A stretch of 64,000 bases of DNA from assembly GCA_021397835.1 (NCBI GenBank), contig JAJFZO010000230.1:6504001-6568000 (forward strand), in the 5' to 3' direction. The notes beneath the pieces are model-generated. The model saw only the letters and a list, made by a program, of their open reading frames with translations. It did not search any database and had not been told where the DNA came from. Both the position numbers and the translations under genes were made by a program. Shown piece by piece: positions 41,858 to 53,449 of this stretch (positions within the stretch are counted from its first letter, which is position 1; each line of letters starts with the position of its first letter). Source of the stretch: Moringa oleifera. Its lineage: Eukaryota > Streptophyta > Magnoliopsida > Brassicales > Moringaceae.

Positions 41858-44800
41858 CCTTTATTAGTCATGTTTGTCTTGCTCACAAGCAAGAGCTTAA
41901 TTAAGATTCAGAAACTGTCTCTATATACAGAAGTCTCTAGAAAATTGTATGGCTATTTGATAATCGGAATTTATCTGTCACTTGCTGGACGAACACCAAT
42001 AGTGTTTTTGGATTCCTGATCTACGTGATGAATACTGGACAATATTATATATTGCTTGAAGAACGAGTTGAAATACTGGAAAGAAGCATTATATCTTTAA
42101 AATAGTAATTTGTGAAAATCCAAATAGGTGGGAAAGAATGGACAAACCCGGATTTGGGCATGCAGGGGCTCCTATGAACACAAATAAGGAAAAATCACGT
42201 GTAAGGAGAGGAACGTTTCACACTCTGACTGCTCGTCCTACAATACAGAGGGACACTGCTCTACTATCTAGACATGGAAAGCTTCAAGGCTATAGCCATC
42301 AGATCAACTTGAAGTTGTTGGCACACCCTGGTTACGACTATCAAGAATCATGCCACAACCCCAGCGGAATTCACTCTCAACCATGAAATGGATGGAGATG
42401 CACAAAAACTTTGGTGCCATTTGTGATTTGATGGAAAAGTTTTAAAAAATCAAATTACAATATGTGAAAAAAATCATATTTAACTGCAAAAGTGTATGAA
42501 AAAGTGGGGTAAAAAAAGATGCTTTTTCATTAAGAAACAATGTTATTTTTTTAGGATATATATATTTTTTAAAGTTAAAATTTTTAAAAATTATTTTTTT
42601 ATATTCATAAAAAGTTTTTTATAATCATTTCAATTATTTAAAATATTTTATTATTTTTAAATTAAAATTAAAAATTTATTTTTAAAAATAAATAATTATA
42701 AATTGATTCATTAATTTTATAAATTAAAATCTTATTATTTTTATAATAAAAAATTATTGTATTTTGGAAAAAATTATTATTAATTTATTAGCACTAATTA
42801 GGATAATTTTGTTCTAAGAATATGAAGTTAAATTTTAGTGTCGATCTAATAAAAATGGGAATCTACTTGTTATATTTTATTAAAATTTCATTTTCAATTT
42901 GTTAATTTCTAGTTGAAGTAAATCAAATATCTTTGCAAATTTTTGGTATTGTTTATTATGTTAGAAACAATAATTTTAAAATAAAAATTATTTGATTTAT
43001 TTGATTTATTATTTTTAATCATCGTGCTTACAATTATTGTGTTTTTTTTTTAGTAATATATTTGGCCAACGGCAACTGCATTATCTGTAAGTGGTACAAT
43101 TTTTGCAAGCAGTCTAAGCTCAACCATGAATGTTCTTCTGATCCATCTTTTTTATTTAATTAAAATTCTTATAAATAATGACAGCTCACAACCAAAAAAA
43201 TAAAAAATTCGAAGAATCTCTGTATGCATGCACCCTTTTAGGTATCGCGATGTGAATTTCTGAGCCTTTTAATTGTCTTTCTTGTTGGCCAGATATGGCT
43301 CGTATTTCGTTATGGGAATTATGTACTACTACCAATCAAACCTCATGAACAACGTGTCCTGGTAGTAGTCAAGGGCAGTGTCCAAAATTCTGTCATCAAA
43401 CCTAATGAACAACGTGTCTCTGGCCGGTGGCATGCCACGGTCAAGTCCCAAAGTTTGGTCCATAGCAAGAAATTCTTATTTTCCTTCTTTTACTTTTATT
43501 TAAATTTTTTCTCTAAACCGAAATCTTTATAACCCATTAATCTGAAGTTCTAAACTCTGAATTCATAGATTTATACATTATTTAATGTTTAATATTTCCT
43601 TTTATTTCTTCTTTCTCCGCCTTTGCTAAAGAACTAAAACAAAGGAGAGTTTGGATAATAATTTTTATGTTACATTTAAAAGGATACATACTTTTTTATG
43701 CAATCAAACCAATACTAATACACAAGGATGCCATCAAAATTCTGCAATTAAGCATAAGATGGATCATTGCTTAAAAAGGTGATTGTGTTGCATCTTTAGT
43801 TTCACTTTCAAAGTCTGATTAAAAAATAAATTGGAAAAAAAAAGGAAAATTTACAAATCCATATAGTCTCAATTTATTTGTTATTAATATCTCTGGATTT
43901 CGAAATTAATTTTCAAATAATTTAAAGTTTTGCATATAAATGTCTATGCCATATACATATTCAGTGCCAGAAGAGTATGAATTGGGTACACCCAAATGCC
44001 TAGACAAATGTTTCGGCTAAAAAAAGTATCTAGTTATGTAGATGGAAAAGAAAAAATCTCAGATCTCCATATCAATGAATTTCTTACTCCATTTGTGATG
44101 CTTGACTTTATAGATTAATTTGCATTTAAGTAATGGAAGCATTTAAGTGTGAGAAACTAGGTATGGTAGGGTGTCCAAGCTTCGCGATCAATTAAATTTG
44201 CTATAGGTTTTGCCTCACATGGATAAGTAGATCCCACATCTATATAGTTTATAGGAGTCACAAGCAATCCCCACTTCTATTTATAAAAGTAAAATTCCTT
44301 ATAAAATCACATCAAAAAAACGTGATTTAATTTTTAGTGGTCATTTGCTTAAAATATTGATTTATAATAATTAATGAAATAAATTGTTAAAATTATTCTG
44401 AATAAAAGTTATATAAACTGTAATGTTTACTTCATATGTTATTAATCAAATTAATTTTCATCCAAAATAATAAATCAAATATTTGCCTATCAATTTGATA
44501 CAAATTAAATTTTAATTCAAATAATTATAAAAATTTAAAATATTTTGATTGTTAAAATATCTCAAATGAATTTTTTCCTCCATTTTAAGTTTATTTTTTA
44601 CGTTTAAATAATTTTTTATTGTAAAATCTATTTTTATGATATAAATTTAAAAATATATATTTTTCAGTATTCAAAAATTTTGAATTTTTTTTTATGACGG
44701 TAGCTTAATTTTTTTTAGATCTGTAAAAATTTTAAATCAAAATTTACTAAATAAGATTTTTAATTTAAATATGTTTTGATATAAAATTTAAATAAATTTA

Positions 44801-45053
44801 AGTAAATAAATTAGGTTGACAACTTTTTTAACATCAAAGTTTATTTGATAATATGTACCAAACTTTAGAAAACTTTTGCTTTAAATTTTTTTATTTATTT
44901 TTATATTAATATAATAAATTATTATAATAATCTGTTTTTCTTTCTCTGAGAAAAACAATCCAATTAAAATATCTTTACCTTTTATAAACTATTTTCCAAG
45001 CTTAATTACTGTCTTCATCTGTCTCTTTTTCTCTCGCACTCAGGGCAAACCAT
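41858..45053. other. intergenic between dioxygenase copies A and B
   Basis: 3' UTR of copy A, then a GC-richer island of unknown identity at about 42116-42420. AT-rich DNA follows, then a block at 43300-43450 with an internal tandem repeat that resembles 39660-39800. 44440-44800 is a plus-oriented copy of the AT-rich dispersed repeat. The CT-rich leader (from about 44995) precedes copy B. Confidence 0.45.
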
Positions 45054-46409
45054 ATGGCTGGGATTGCCTCGGTTTCAGTGCTCGCTCAAAGGCCTCCAGC
45101 TGGAAACAGCAAATTGCGGTTAGTGCATTCGGGTAGCTCTGACAATAGCAACCCTAATGACTCGCTTTTTGGTGCAGATGATGCATTTCCTATCATCGAC
45201 TACTCCCTGCTTGTTGTCTCTAGTGATCCTGTCAAACGCTCCCGTGCCATAGAAAACCTCGGGGAAGCATGCCTCGAGTATGGTTTCTTCGCGGTATGAA
45301 TCTGTTTTAACACTTTTAAGTTTTTGACGTAATTAACTTTGCATGATGTTGAGTGGATTCGCTGAGGCAGGTGATGAATCATGGGATTTCCAGAGAGCTT
45401 GATCGAGAGGTTGATGGAGGAGCTTCTTGGGTTCTTTGATCTTGCGGAGGAGGAGAAGCGCAAGTACGAGACGGACCACCGGACAGACAGGATCCGATGG
45501 GGAAGAGGCGATATCAACCATGTCAGCCGGGAGTTCATCAAGATAGCTGCTCACCCATTCTTTCATTGTCCTAATAAACCATCTGGCTTAACGTACAAAT
45601 TTCATATTAATAGAAAATTCTTATTTTCTTATTTATATATATTTTATAAAAAAATTTATCATTTTTGCTTAATATACTAAACATGATTAATTTTAAGCAC
45701 TTTCACTTCATATATATTTACAGGGAGGTACTAGGAGAGTATACCGAAAGACTAAGAGAGGTAGGAATTGAATTACTAAGAGGGATATGGAGAAACTTTG
45801 GGCTTGAAGGAATCTATATAAAGAAGAAAACGAAACTGGAATCAGGCTATGATTTCTTCACCGTGAATGATTATCCACTACGCTTACCGTCAGAAAATCG
45901 AATAGGTTAATTCCCTCATCCTGATCCTGGACTCCTAATCCTCCTCATCCAAAATGTAAGCGATGGCCTTCAGCTAGAGCACCAAGGGAGGTGGCTCAAC
46001 GCCAACCTGAACCCTGACTGGATCATGGTCAATCTCGCTGATCACCTTGCTGTATTATTAATTTCAATTCCCAGTACTCAGTTCTCCTCTTCTTTCGGTC
46101 TTTAATTTATGCTAATTAAGTGGTTATATATGTCTTCGTTGTGACACTAATTACATACCAGATATTAACAAATGGAAAATACAAGAGCACGATACACAGA
46201 GTGGCTGTAAACAATGAAGAAAGAATGATGACTACCGTTATTCTTGGGACCTTCGTTAGATGCAGTGGTTAGCCCAGCACCGGAGTTGGTAGACGAAGGT
46301 CACCCTCCGGCGTACCGGGCAATGACTTAACAGACATTACTTGGAAGCCAACTGACAGCATGTGATCTAAGGAAAGCCATGTCTCAAAACAATTAAGCTT
46401 TTAAATTAA
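45054..46409 (+). pseudogene. 2-oxoglutarate dioxygenase, broken copy B
   Basis: Exon equivalents at 45054..45293, 45371..45592, 45724..46051 and 46162..46409 keep the array's splice sites. Lesions against copies A and C: one extra T near 45388 shifts frame at the start of exon 2. TAA at 45908-45910 replaces a Gln codon just before the iron-binding His. A 2-base loss near 46233 shifts exon 4. Near the end there is a one-base gain in the acttacaga block and a GAA to TAA change. The His-x-Asp codons themselves survive (HPD). Exon 1 is fully open. No TATA element like those of A and C lies at the expected distance. No functional enzyme can be made from this locus. Confidence 0.92.
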
Positions 46410-47870
46410 CCTGTATTAGTCTTGTTTGTCTTGCTTACAAGCACGAGTTTAAAATTTAAACCTAATTCTACAATATTTTTAGTTAACCTTGATTATAAAA
46501 ATTCACAGCTAAAACAATAACTCATAGAGCAACTCAAAATTAACTCTAGCTGTAGATATATTGTTAGAAATTTCACTTAAACTAAAATTTTCAAAATTAT
46601 AAACTAAACTGCAAATTGTATGATTTCATCATGTCAAAATCAAGATAACAAATTCATGCTTGTATTTTTAAAATAAATCTTAAAAAAATAATAATTTGTA
46701 GAAACTAAAAAAGTCGGAGATAACAAAGAAGGGATAGTTAATCTATGCACAAATTCAAAGGTATCGCTATTCCAATATGAGAAAGAAAAATTAACATATG
46801 CATAAGAGTCATAGTCATTTTGATTATAATTCTCAAATTTCAAGTAAACAATTTATTTCAAATTTAATTTTTTATTTTGATTTTTAATCACTCTGATATT
46901 TTTTTAAAAAAAATTAGAATGATACTTATTCTGATTATGAGTAAATAAATATCAGTAAGTGCTTTCCTTAAGTCACTTCTTGTGTAGCATGAGGACTTGA
47001 ACATAAGGTGAACACCAGTACTAAGATCCTTGTCTCTACAATCCAAAGGTATCACTATTCCAATATGTAAAGGCAGAAGGCTTTAATGGTCTGTTTGGCA
47101 TGCAACTATCTCCTTCGTAGTTCCTCTTTGTCAGAACCATATACTTTCACCTACATTCCCCCATCTTAGCACCTGAAAGACCCCGTGCTGGTCTCCTTCC
47201 ACCTACCTCTGTTGTCATCTCGCAGATCCCCACTATTGAGAGGCTCCCACGCCCTTTTCTCTGGACTCCAACATATTCCATAATTTAGGTCAATTGGGAA
47301 CACTAATTTCATGGAGATTTGAGATTGTCACTTTCATTTTCCAATCCCAAATTCATGTGAGATTCATATATTTTATTTTTATGATAAAAATAATTCAAAA
47401 AATACGAGATTCGTTCTGCTTTCTTACTCTTATTTTTTGTTTTTTAATTAGTTAATGCATCATCAATTTCCTCTTAATCAGGTGTTTCGTACCCATCTCC
47501 TTCCCAATAGGGTCATTGAGATCCGAATTTGTGAGACTTGGGTTAGGTCTTGTTGACCTAAAGCTCATCTCACAATGTTTTAAGGCCATCTTGCATAAGC
47601 CCTCCACTTCCTCTTTTCTAGCTGACTGCTTTTCTTTTTTTCTTTTTAATTATTATATTTACATGAAATTTGTAAGTTAGTGAATTTGGTTATCACAGCA
47701 AAAGGGAACCATGACAAGGTAAGTGAAATTATTTCCTTTTTTAATTAAACTAATATGATTTAGTAGCTTCTCATAATATTCATTAGGATCCTCACTCTTC
47801 ATATTAAGACCACAAACCTTTTCTTTTCTTGCATATGAAATTTTCATTAAAGTATCATCTGATGGCAACC

Positions 47871-47938
47871 CATCACCATATTGATTCTTTGATGACAACG
47901 TATCACCATATTGATTCTTTGATGACTACTTATCACCA
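47871..47938. repeat. 30-bp minisatellite, about 2.3 units
   Basis: The unit atcaccatattgattctttg plus gatgacaacgt is repeated with few changes. On the minus strand each unit reads SSKNQYGD in one open frame that runs on into an uninterrupted coding-like stretch. Confidence 0.75.
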
Positions 47939-48021
47939 GGATACCAATTACATGCAATTTAATATTTTCAACCATCAAAAATTTGCACGTGCAATTTAAT
48001 TTTGTGGTCTCTCGGTAAATC

Positions 48022-48028
48022 TATATAT
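48022..48028 (+). promoter_or_regulatory. TATA box of dioxygenase C
   Basis: TATATAT about 85 bases before the ATG at 48110. A frame open from 48002 adds 36 residues but would lie across this promoter; the array homology begins at 48110. Confidence 0.55.
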
Positions 48029-48109
48029 TGCATGCTTGCCTCTTGCATCATCACTGCTGCCCTAACCCTAATTGTCCAAGCTTACTCACTCTCCCACACA
48101 GAGGCTGAA

Positions 48110-49471
48110 ATGGCTGGGATTAACACGGTTTCAATGCTCGCTCAAAGCCCTCCTGGAACCAGAAAGTTGCTGGCACCTCACTCAGCTGGTAGCTCTTGCA
48201 CTAGCAACCCTAATGACTCGCTTATTGGGGCAGATGATGCATTTCCTATCATTGACTTCTCCATGCTCGTCTCTAAGGATCCTGTCAAACGCTCCCATGC
48301 CATTGAAAATCTCGGCGAAGCGTGCCTGGAGTATGGTTTCTTCGCGGTATATGGATCGATCTCGTTTAACACTTAAATTTTTTACGTAATTTACTTTGCA
48401 TGGTTTGGTGGACATGGAGTCTTTGTGGCATGCAGGTGATGAATCATGGTATTCCAGATAGCTTGTTCGAGAGGTTGATGGAGAAGCTGCTTGGATTCTT
48501 TGATCTTGCCGAGGAGGAGAAGCGCAAGTACGAAACGAACAACACCACAGACAGGATCCGATGGGGAAGAGGCGACATCACCCATGTTAGCCGGGAGTTT
48601 ATGAAGATGGCTGCTCATCCATTTTTTCATTGCCCTAACAAACCATCGGGGTTAACGTACAATTTTCTGCCTTGTTCACTAGAATCAAGATATTTTACTG
48701 ATCCAAGTTGTGCTGATATATTTTTCATGCATTTTTAGGTTATTCATGCTTAATAACAAAAGCTTTCGTTTTTACATATATTTGAAGGGAGGTTCTACAA
48801 GAGTATACCAAAATGATACGAGAGATAGGAGTTGAACTACTGAGAGGGATTTCAAGAAACTTGGGACTTGAAGAAATCTATATAGAGAAGAAAACGGGAT
48901 TGGAATCAGGCTATGATTTCTTCACCGTGAACGATTATCCTCCACGCTTACTGTCAGAAAATCGAATAGGTCAATTCCCTCATACTGATCCTGGACTCCT
49001 AATCCTCCTCATTCAAAATGTAAGCGGTGGCCTTCAGCTAGAGCACCAGGGGAAATGGCTCAACGCCAACCTGAGCCCTAACTGGATCATTGTCAATCTC
49101 GCTGATCACCTTGAGGTATTATTGATTTCATTACCAGGGCTCAGTTCTTCTTTTCCTTCTGTCTTTAATTTGTCCTAATTATAAGTGGCTATATGTGTCT
49201 TCGTTGTGACATTAATTACCAGATATTGACAAATGGAAAATACAAGAGCAAGATACATAGAGTGGTTGTAAACAATGAAGAAAGAAGGGTGACTCTTCCG
49301 TTATTCTTGGGACCTTCGTTAGACGCAGTGGTTAGCCCAGCACGGGAGTTGGTAGACGAAGATCACCCTCCTGCGTACCGAGCAATGACTTACAGAGATT
49401 ATTTCGAAGGCACCGGACACCATGTGATCGAAGGAAAGTCATGCCTCAAAAAAATCAAGCTTCTAAATTAA
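48110..49471 (+). CDS. 2-oxoglutarate/Fe(II)-dependent dioxygenase, copy C
   Basis: Exons 48110..48346, 48436..48656, 48788..49115 and 49223..49471 have the same lengths as copy A, giving 344 residues. The facial triad H-x-D (FPHTDPGLL) and distal His (SKIHRVVVN) are intact, with R-V-T again at the 2OG-binding position. Exons 3-4 and intron 3 are nearly identical to copy A. The N-terminal exon has diverged more (for example APHSAGSSCTSNPNDSLIG against AAHSAGSSYTTNPNDSLFG). The substrate is unknown; since A and C keep identical active-site motifs, they probably act on the same or similar compounds. Confidence 0.92.
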
Positions 49472-51781
49472 TGTTCTTATCATATCTAGTGCATGGAGAA
49501 TATTATTACTGTGTGCTTGGTGTCGTAAGCTTTACTTGCATCAAATTTACTGTATGCACTGTTTGCCATATGAGGCAAAAGTGGCACTCTTCTAGTGAAA
49601 ATGAGCAATAAATGATTTGATTTTCTTTAAAATTATCATTAAAATTAATTTTATTTTTATTAATTTTTTCTCTCTCCAGAGTAATCCCACTAATTTGATT
49701 TTCTCCTTCTTTCGTTGATCCCAAATTTGTTTGTTGTTCGTATCCAAAAACACAGGATACAAGAATGCATAGGTAAACTCATAAAATCATCAATATCTTT
49801 TTTAATGATTTAAATTACACACTACCTTTATTAATGGAGTCAAGATTTTCTATTAATTTCAACTAGTGTTGAATTTTTAATAAAATATTAAAAATATTTT
49901 GATAATTTATTATATTAATATAAAAAATACAAAAATAAAAAATAACCATAAAGAAAAAAATAAATTATTAATTTTATTAAATTATTATGTATCATTATTT
50001 TATCAGAAAATCAACACAACTTAAATCAAGAGAGGTTTCAAATTCTTCATTATTTATGTTATTTCTTGAATTAATCAGCTATTGACTTTAATTAAATATG
50101 GAAATTTGCATGTCACGGAGATTGTAGCCAATTTGAGGAAGTAATTGCGCCATTGAACCATATGAATGGGATGTCACTGCTGTAACGTGGGCCCATCAGC
50201 ATTCATGCTTTGGCAGCAGACTTCCATAATTATCATGTGAGGTGAAAGCACTAAGTAAAGAGAAACTTGGAGGATGTTTTCAAATGAAGCATGATTAGAG
50301 GCCGTAATCAAATATACTAATACATTATTCATTAAATTTGATATTGTTCCCTTCTTTTTCTCTTCTTTATTCTTTGTTTTTCTTTTTCCTTTAAGAAAAA
50401 CCTGCCATGTTTAATTTCTAATTTAATTTATTAAAATGGGTTCTCTAATTCCATTACCATCCTGGAATGTTCCTCTGTGGGTTATGGACATCTTTTTCTA
50501 ATGCCATTTTCTTCATCCACTTCTCACGGCATTGACTATATTTAGATTATTCATTTCACAGAAAAATCCGTCTGGAATCTTAGAGCTTTAGACATTGGTG
50601 TTGTTGATTCAATAGTTTTGTTTGATTGAATGAACTCATTTGCTTACCTCTTTGTGTTGACTGACTCTAAAACCCACAATCAGACAAGTCAAATTCAGTG
50701 ATCAGCATGACAGACAAGATAATTTTCGTGGTATTCATGTTAAAAGAAAATCAAATTTTTGTATGGATCTGTATTATTTTATTTTTTAGAAAATAATTTT
50801 TATATTAAAATTTTAGATGATAACTTTTTAAAAAATAATATCAAATACAATGCAGTTCCAAATCAGCCCATGATTCAATAAAGCTGAAAATCTGATTTTG
50901 ACAGTACCACGTTAGGCTCAAAGATTTTTCACAAACTTTGTTTGCTTATTGTTGGGAAATGGCCCAATAAAATACTTTCAAATTGACACTTTAAAAGTAT
51001 TTGGAACTAATTAAATTAAGAGTCCTTGAATCAATCTTGATTAATTACAGTGCCTGTAAATAAGTTAAACATTTCAGAATTTGATGTGAATGGGTAGAAA
51101 AGGATGAGAGGGTGTTGTGTATCTTAGACACTACTCTTTTTCTCTGTATTTATTTAAGTGATCATTTAAAAAGAAAAAAGATTTCTCTGGATAATGAAGG
51201 TGCTGAGGGGAGACAATCCTGGTTAGTTCTTGTTCTGGTTTTATTAATTTCTTGGATGAATCTTGCAGCTTGTTTTATTAATGGATCAATGTGACGCTAA
51301 CCCAAAGAACCCACAAAATTTTGAGTTTATTTACCCAGAAAGTTCAGCACCTTTACTGTGTTTTTGGTGTCAACTGGGTTTACAGTTTAAGCTTGCATTC
51401 TTGTTATTGATCTTGGCATTTTTGTTCTTGATCTAGGTTCACAGATCCAAGGCTCAAGAAAAAGATTCTGTACTGTTCAACTTTTCAAGACTTATTGTGA
51501 CACTGCATGATCACTGGCCATACACATTGGTAAAACTCATATTGCAAAGCCAAAAGAAGATTCATTTCTCAATTTAAAAAGGGTATAAGAAACTGGAAAG
51601 GGAAAAGGTACAGACTCTTCAAAAACCTGAAAATTATGTTACATGGTAAGCCTGCAACTTCTTTTCTTTGACAATCTTGTATATCATACTATACCTAAAC
51701 ATTATTGGATTCATAAGTACATACCAAGCTTCATCTCATAAAAACCCAGCTCCTGAGTTCTGCTAGTTTACTCCTTACTCC
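49472..51781. other. intergenic, dioxygenase C to Ser-rich gene
   Basis: 3' UTR of copy C, then AT-rich unique-looking sequence with no frame that I can support. The last few hundred bases are likely the 3' UTR of the minus-strand gene that ends at 51782. Confidence 0.4.
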
Positions 51782-53198
51782 TCAGTGCGAATTGCGGATG
51801 AAAGACCAGCAACCCACATTGCTGTTCCTGCAAGTTTACATTCAACAATCACTTATTAAAACCACCATAGAGATCACATATCACAAAATTTGTAGAAATT
51901 TATGCTTAATTTATATTGCTTAAGCTCACTGGTCAGAGGATGCTTTTAAGCTAATATGGTTTTCACAATTTAGCAGCTTCTTCAAATATTCCCAAGAATC
52001 CTGGCAATTATATCAAACAGTAAACTTCTCTTTTTGCTTGAAATGAAAGTCCACAACTTTACAAATTCTGTCATGACAACCATGAATAAAATCTCAAATT
52101 GTTCACAGAAGCTTCAGGATTATCTCTCAAGCATGAAGTATTTATTTAATTCAGAGTTCTTAACTCTTAGGAATGTAATATTGAAATCAAGAGAATAAAG
52201 GAGACTGTCTGCCGGATTTTACATGCTTGTTGGTTTCATTTTTCTTCCTCTGTCCCTTTAACAGAGAGTTTGACCTGTTTGCTTCCCTCTGTTTCTTATG
52301 AGATTAGCTAACTGGAATTTTAACAGAGTTATGAAACGAAGCGATGAAATCTAAATCAAACATGGAGACGATCAAGATATTGAATTACAGCGTACCTGCT
52401 GCTGCTCCTGCTGATGATGCTACCACTACCGCTGCTGCTACCGCTGCTTTTGGTGCTTCCGCTGTTAGTACTCAGTCGTCCACTCTCGCTTTCACTGGAC
52501 ACAGATAATCTCATCTTCCACCACTCCTTGTCCGCACCCTTTACAGATCCATCAGACACTGAAGGCCTAGGAGAAACTTTACAGTTGTTGACTGTCGAAG
52601 AATCGTTCTTCTTCTTCTGTTTCTTCGTCCCCAAGTTAACTGGAAAAACCATCTTAAGAAGAAGCCCACCGTTGTCTATGCTTCCACTTCTATTTATTTG
52701 TGGCTTTCTGTCGTTCCTTTTCTTCTTTTCCTTCTCCGTTATGTAAGTATTTTCATCGAATACGTTGCGCTCATCGGCATGACTTTCTCGTTCTGCCTCA
52801 ACCACTGGTTGTTCCACAAGATCTTTCAAAGAAAGCTCGTAACACGACTCCGGCATTCTACTAACCATCTCCATGAGCTCCTTTTGGCCTCTAGCGATGG
52901 CTTGGGCCTTTGATGTGGGTGACAGGGACCGGTAATGGTTGTGGCGACGCTGGGGACTCGCGGAGGGACTAGTCTTCCACAAGGGAGGCGTACGGGCTCC
53001 AGACTCCACATCTTCCGCCAAAGTTACCGCTCCAATCCGTGCCTCCATGCTGTTCCAACTCCTGTGATCGGCAGAATTACGCCCCGCCCTGTGTGTCCGA
53101 GCACTGTAATTTTTGCCGCCATAACTGTCACTGGCTCGCCTTAGGTGATCGGGAAAATGGAGGTAGGTCTTGTGTGGCTTCTTCCCAGGATCAAGCAT
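51782..53198 (-). CDS. Ser-rich plant protein of unknown function with GCWSF C-terminus
   Basis: Two exons on the minus strand, 53198..52396 and 51827..51782, give 282 residues. The donor AGCAG/GTACG at 52396 lies inside the apparent stop-ended frame. Joining to the acceptor GCAG at 51828 replaces a non-homologous tail with RNSNVGCWSFIRNSH, a Cys-Trp-Ser-Phe ending I associate with this plant family. Visible parts: basic Arg/Ser-rich N-terminus, SLSPTSKAQAIARGQKELME (91-110) leading into MPESCYELSLKDLVE, an acidic/Lys-rich middle (EKEKKKRNDRK), a KEWWKMRLSVSSESES block and a long Ser/Gly run. There is no signal peptide or membrane span. Function unknown; it is probably a cytosolic or nuclear, phosphorylation-prone protein. 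An AG-rich leader lies upstream at 53409-53449. Confidence 0.82.
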
Positions 53199-53408
53199 GG
53201 CTTCTTGAGAGGAAAACTAGGTCGAAGCGAAAGAGAACAAAGGAGCGGTGTGATGAAGGCTTCTCTGAATGACGAGTCGGTATACAGGCACTATCATCAC
53301 CAAGCTTGTTGGTATTTCTTCTTTAAGAAATGGTTTCTCGATGGGTACCGTTGAGAGAGATACGGGGAAGGTAGGCCCATAAAAGTCAAGGAATTCTAGA
53401 TGGGTTAC

Positions 53409-53449
53409 AGAGAGAGAGACAGAGACAGAGACAGAGACAGAGAGAGAAA
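53409..53449. repeat. AG / AGAGAC compound microsatellite
   Basis: A run of agagag followed by several agagac units and agagag, in the presumed 5' leader of the minus-strand Ser-rich gene (CT-rich on its sense strand). Confidence 0.85.

Larger units (their letters stand above)
46410..48109. other. intergenic between dioxygenase copies B and C
   Basis: AT-rich to 46900. Two related short blocks near 46755 and 47045 share ccaaaggtatc/cgctattccaatatg. 47080-47340 is of higher GC without recognisable coding. A 30-base tandem repeat lies at 47871-47938 beside a coding-like minus-strand stretch (47677-47900) that I cannot assign. The promoter of copy C follows. Confidence 0.4.

Noticed and set aside
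45054..45910. Functional alternative start or splice form for dioxygenase B
   Set aside because: Even if the early frameshift were bypassed, the stop at 45908 and the exon 4 lesions would still destroy the catalytic domain.
48002..48109. 36-codon N-terminal extension of dioxygenase C
   Set aside because: It covers the TATA box and leader, and copies A and B begin at the Met equivalent to 48110.
52356..52395. Unspliced C-terminus of the Ser-rich protein
   Set aside because: A good donor at 52396 and an acceptor at 51828 give a family-like tail; the read-through tail looks random.
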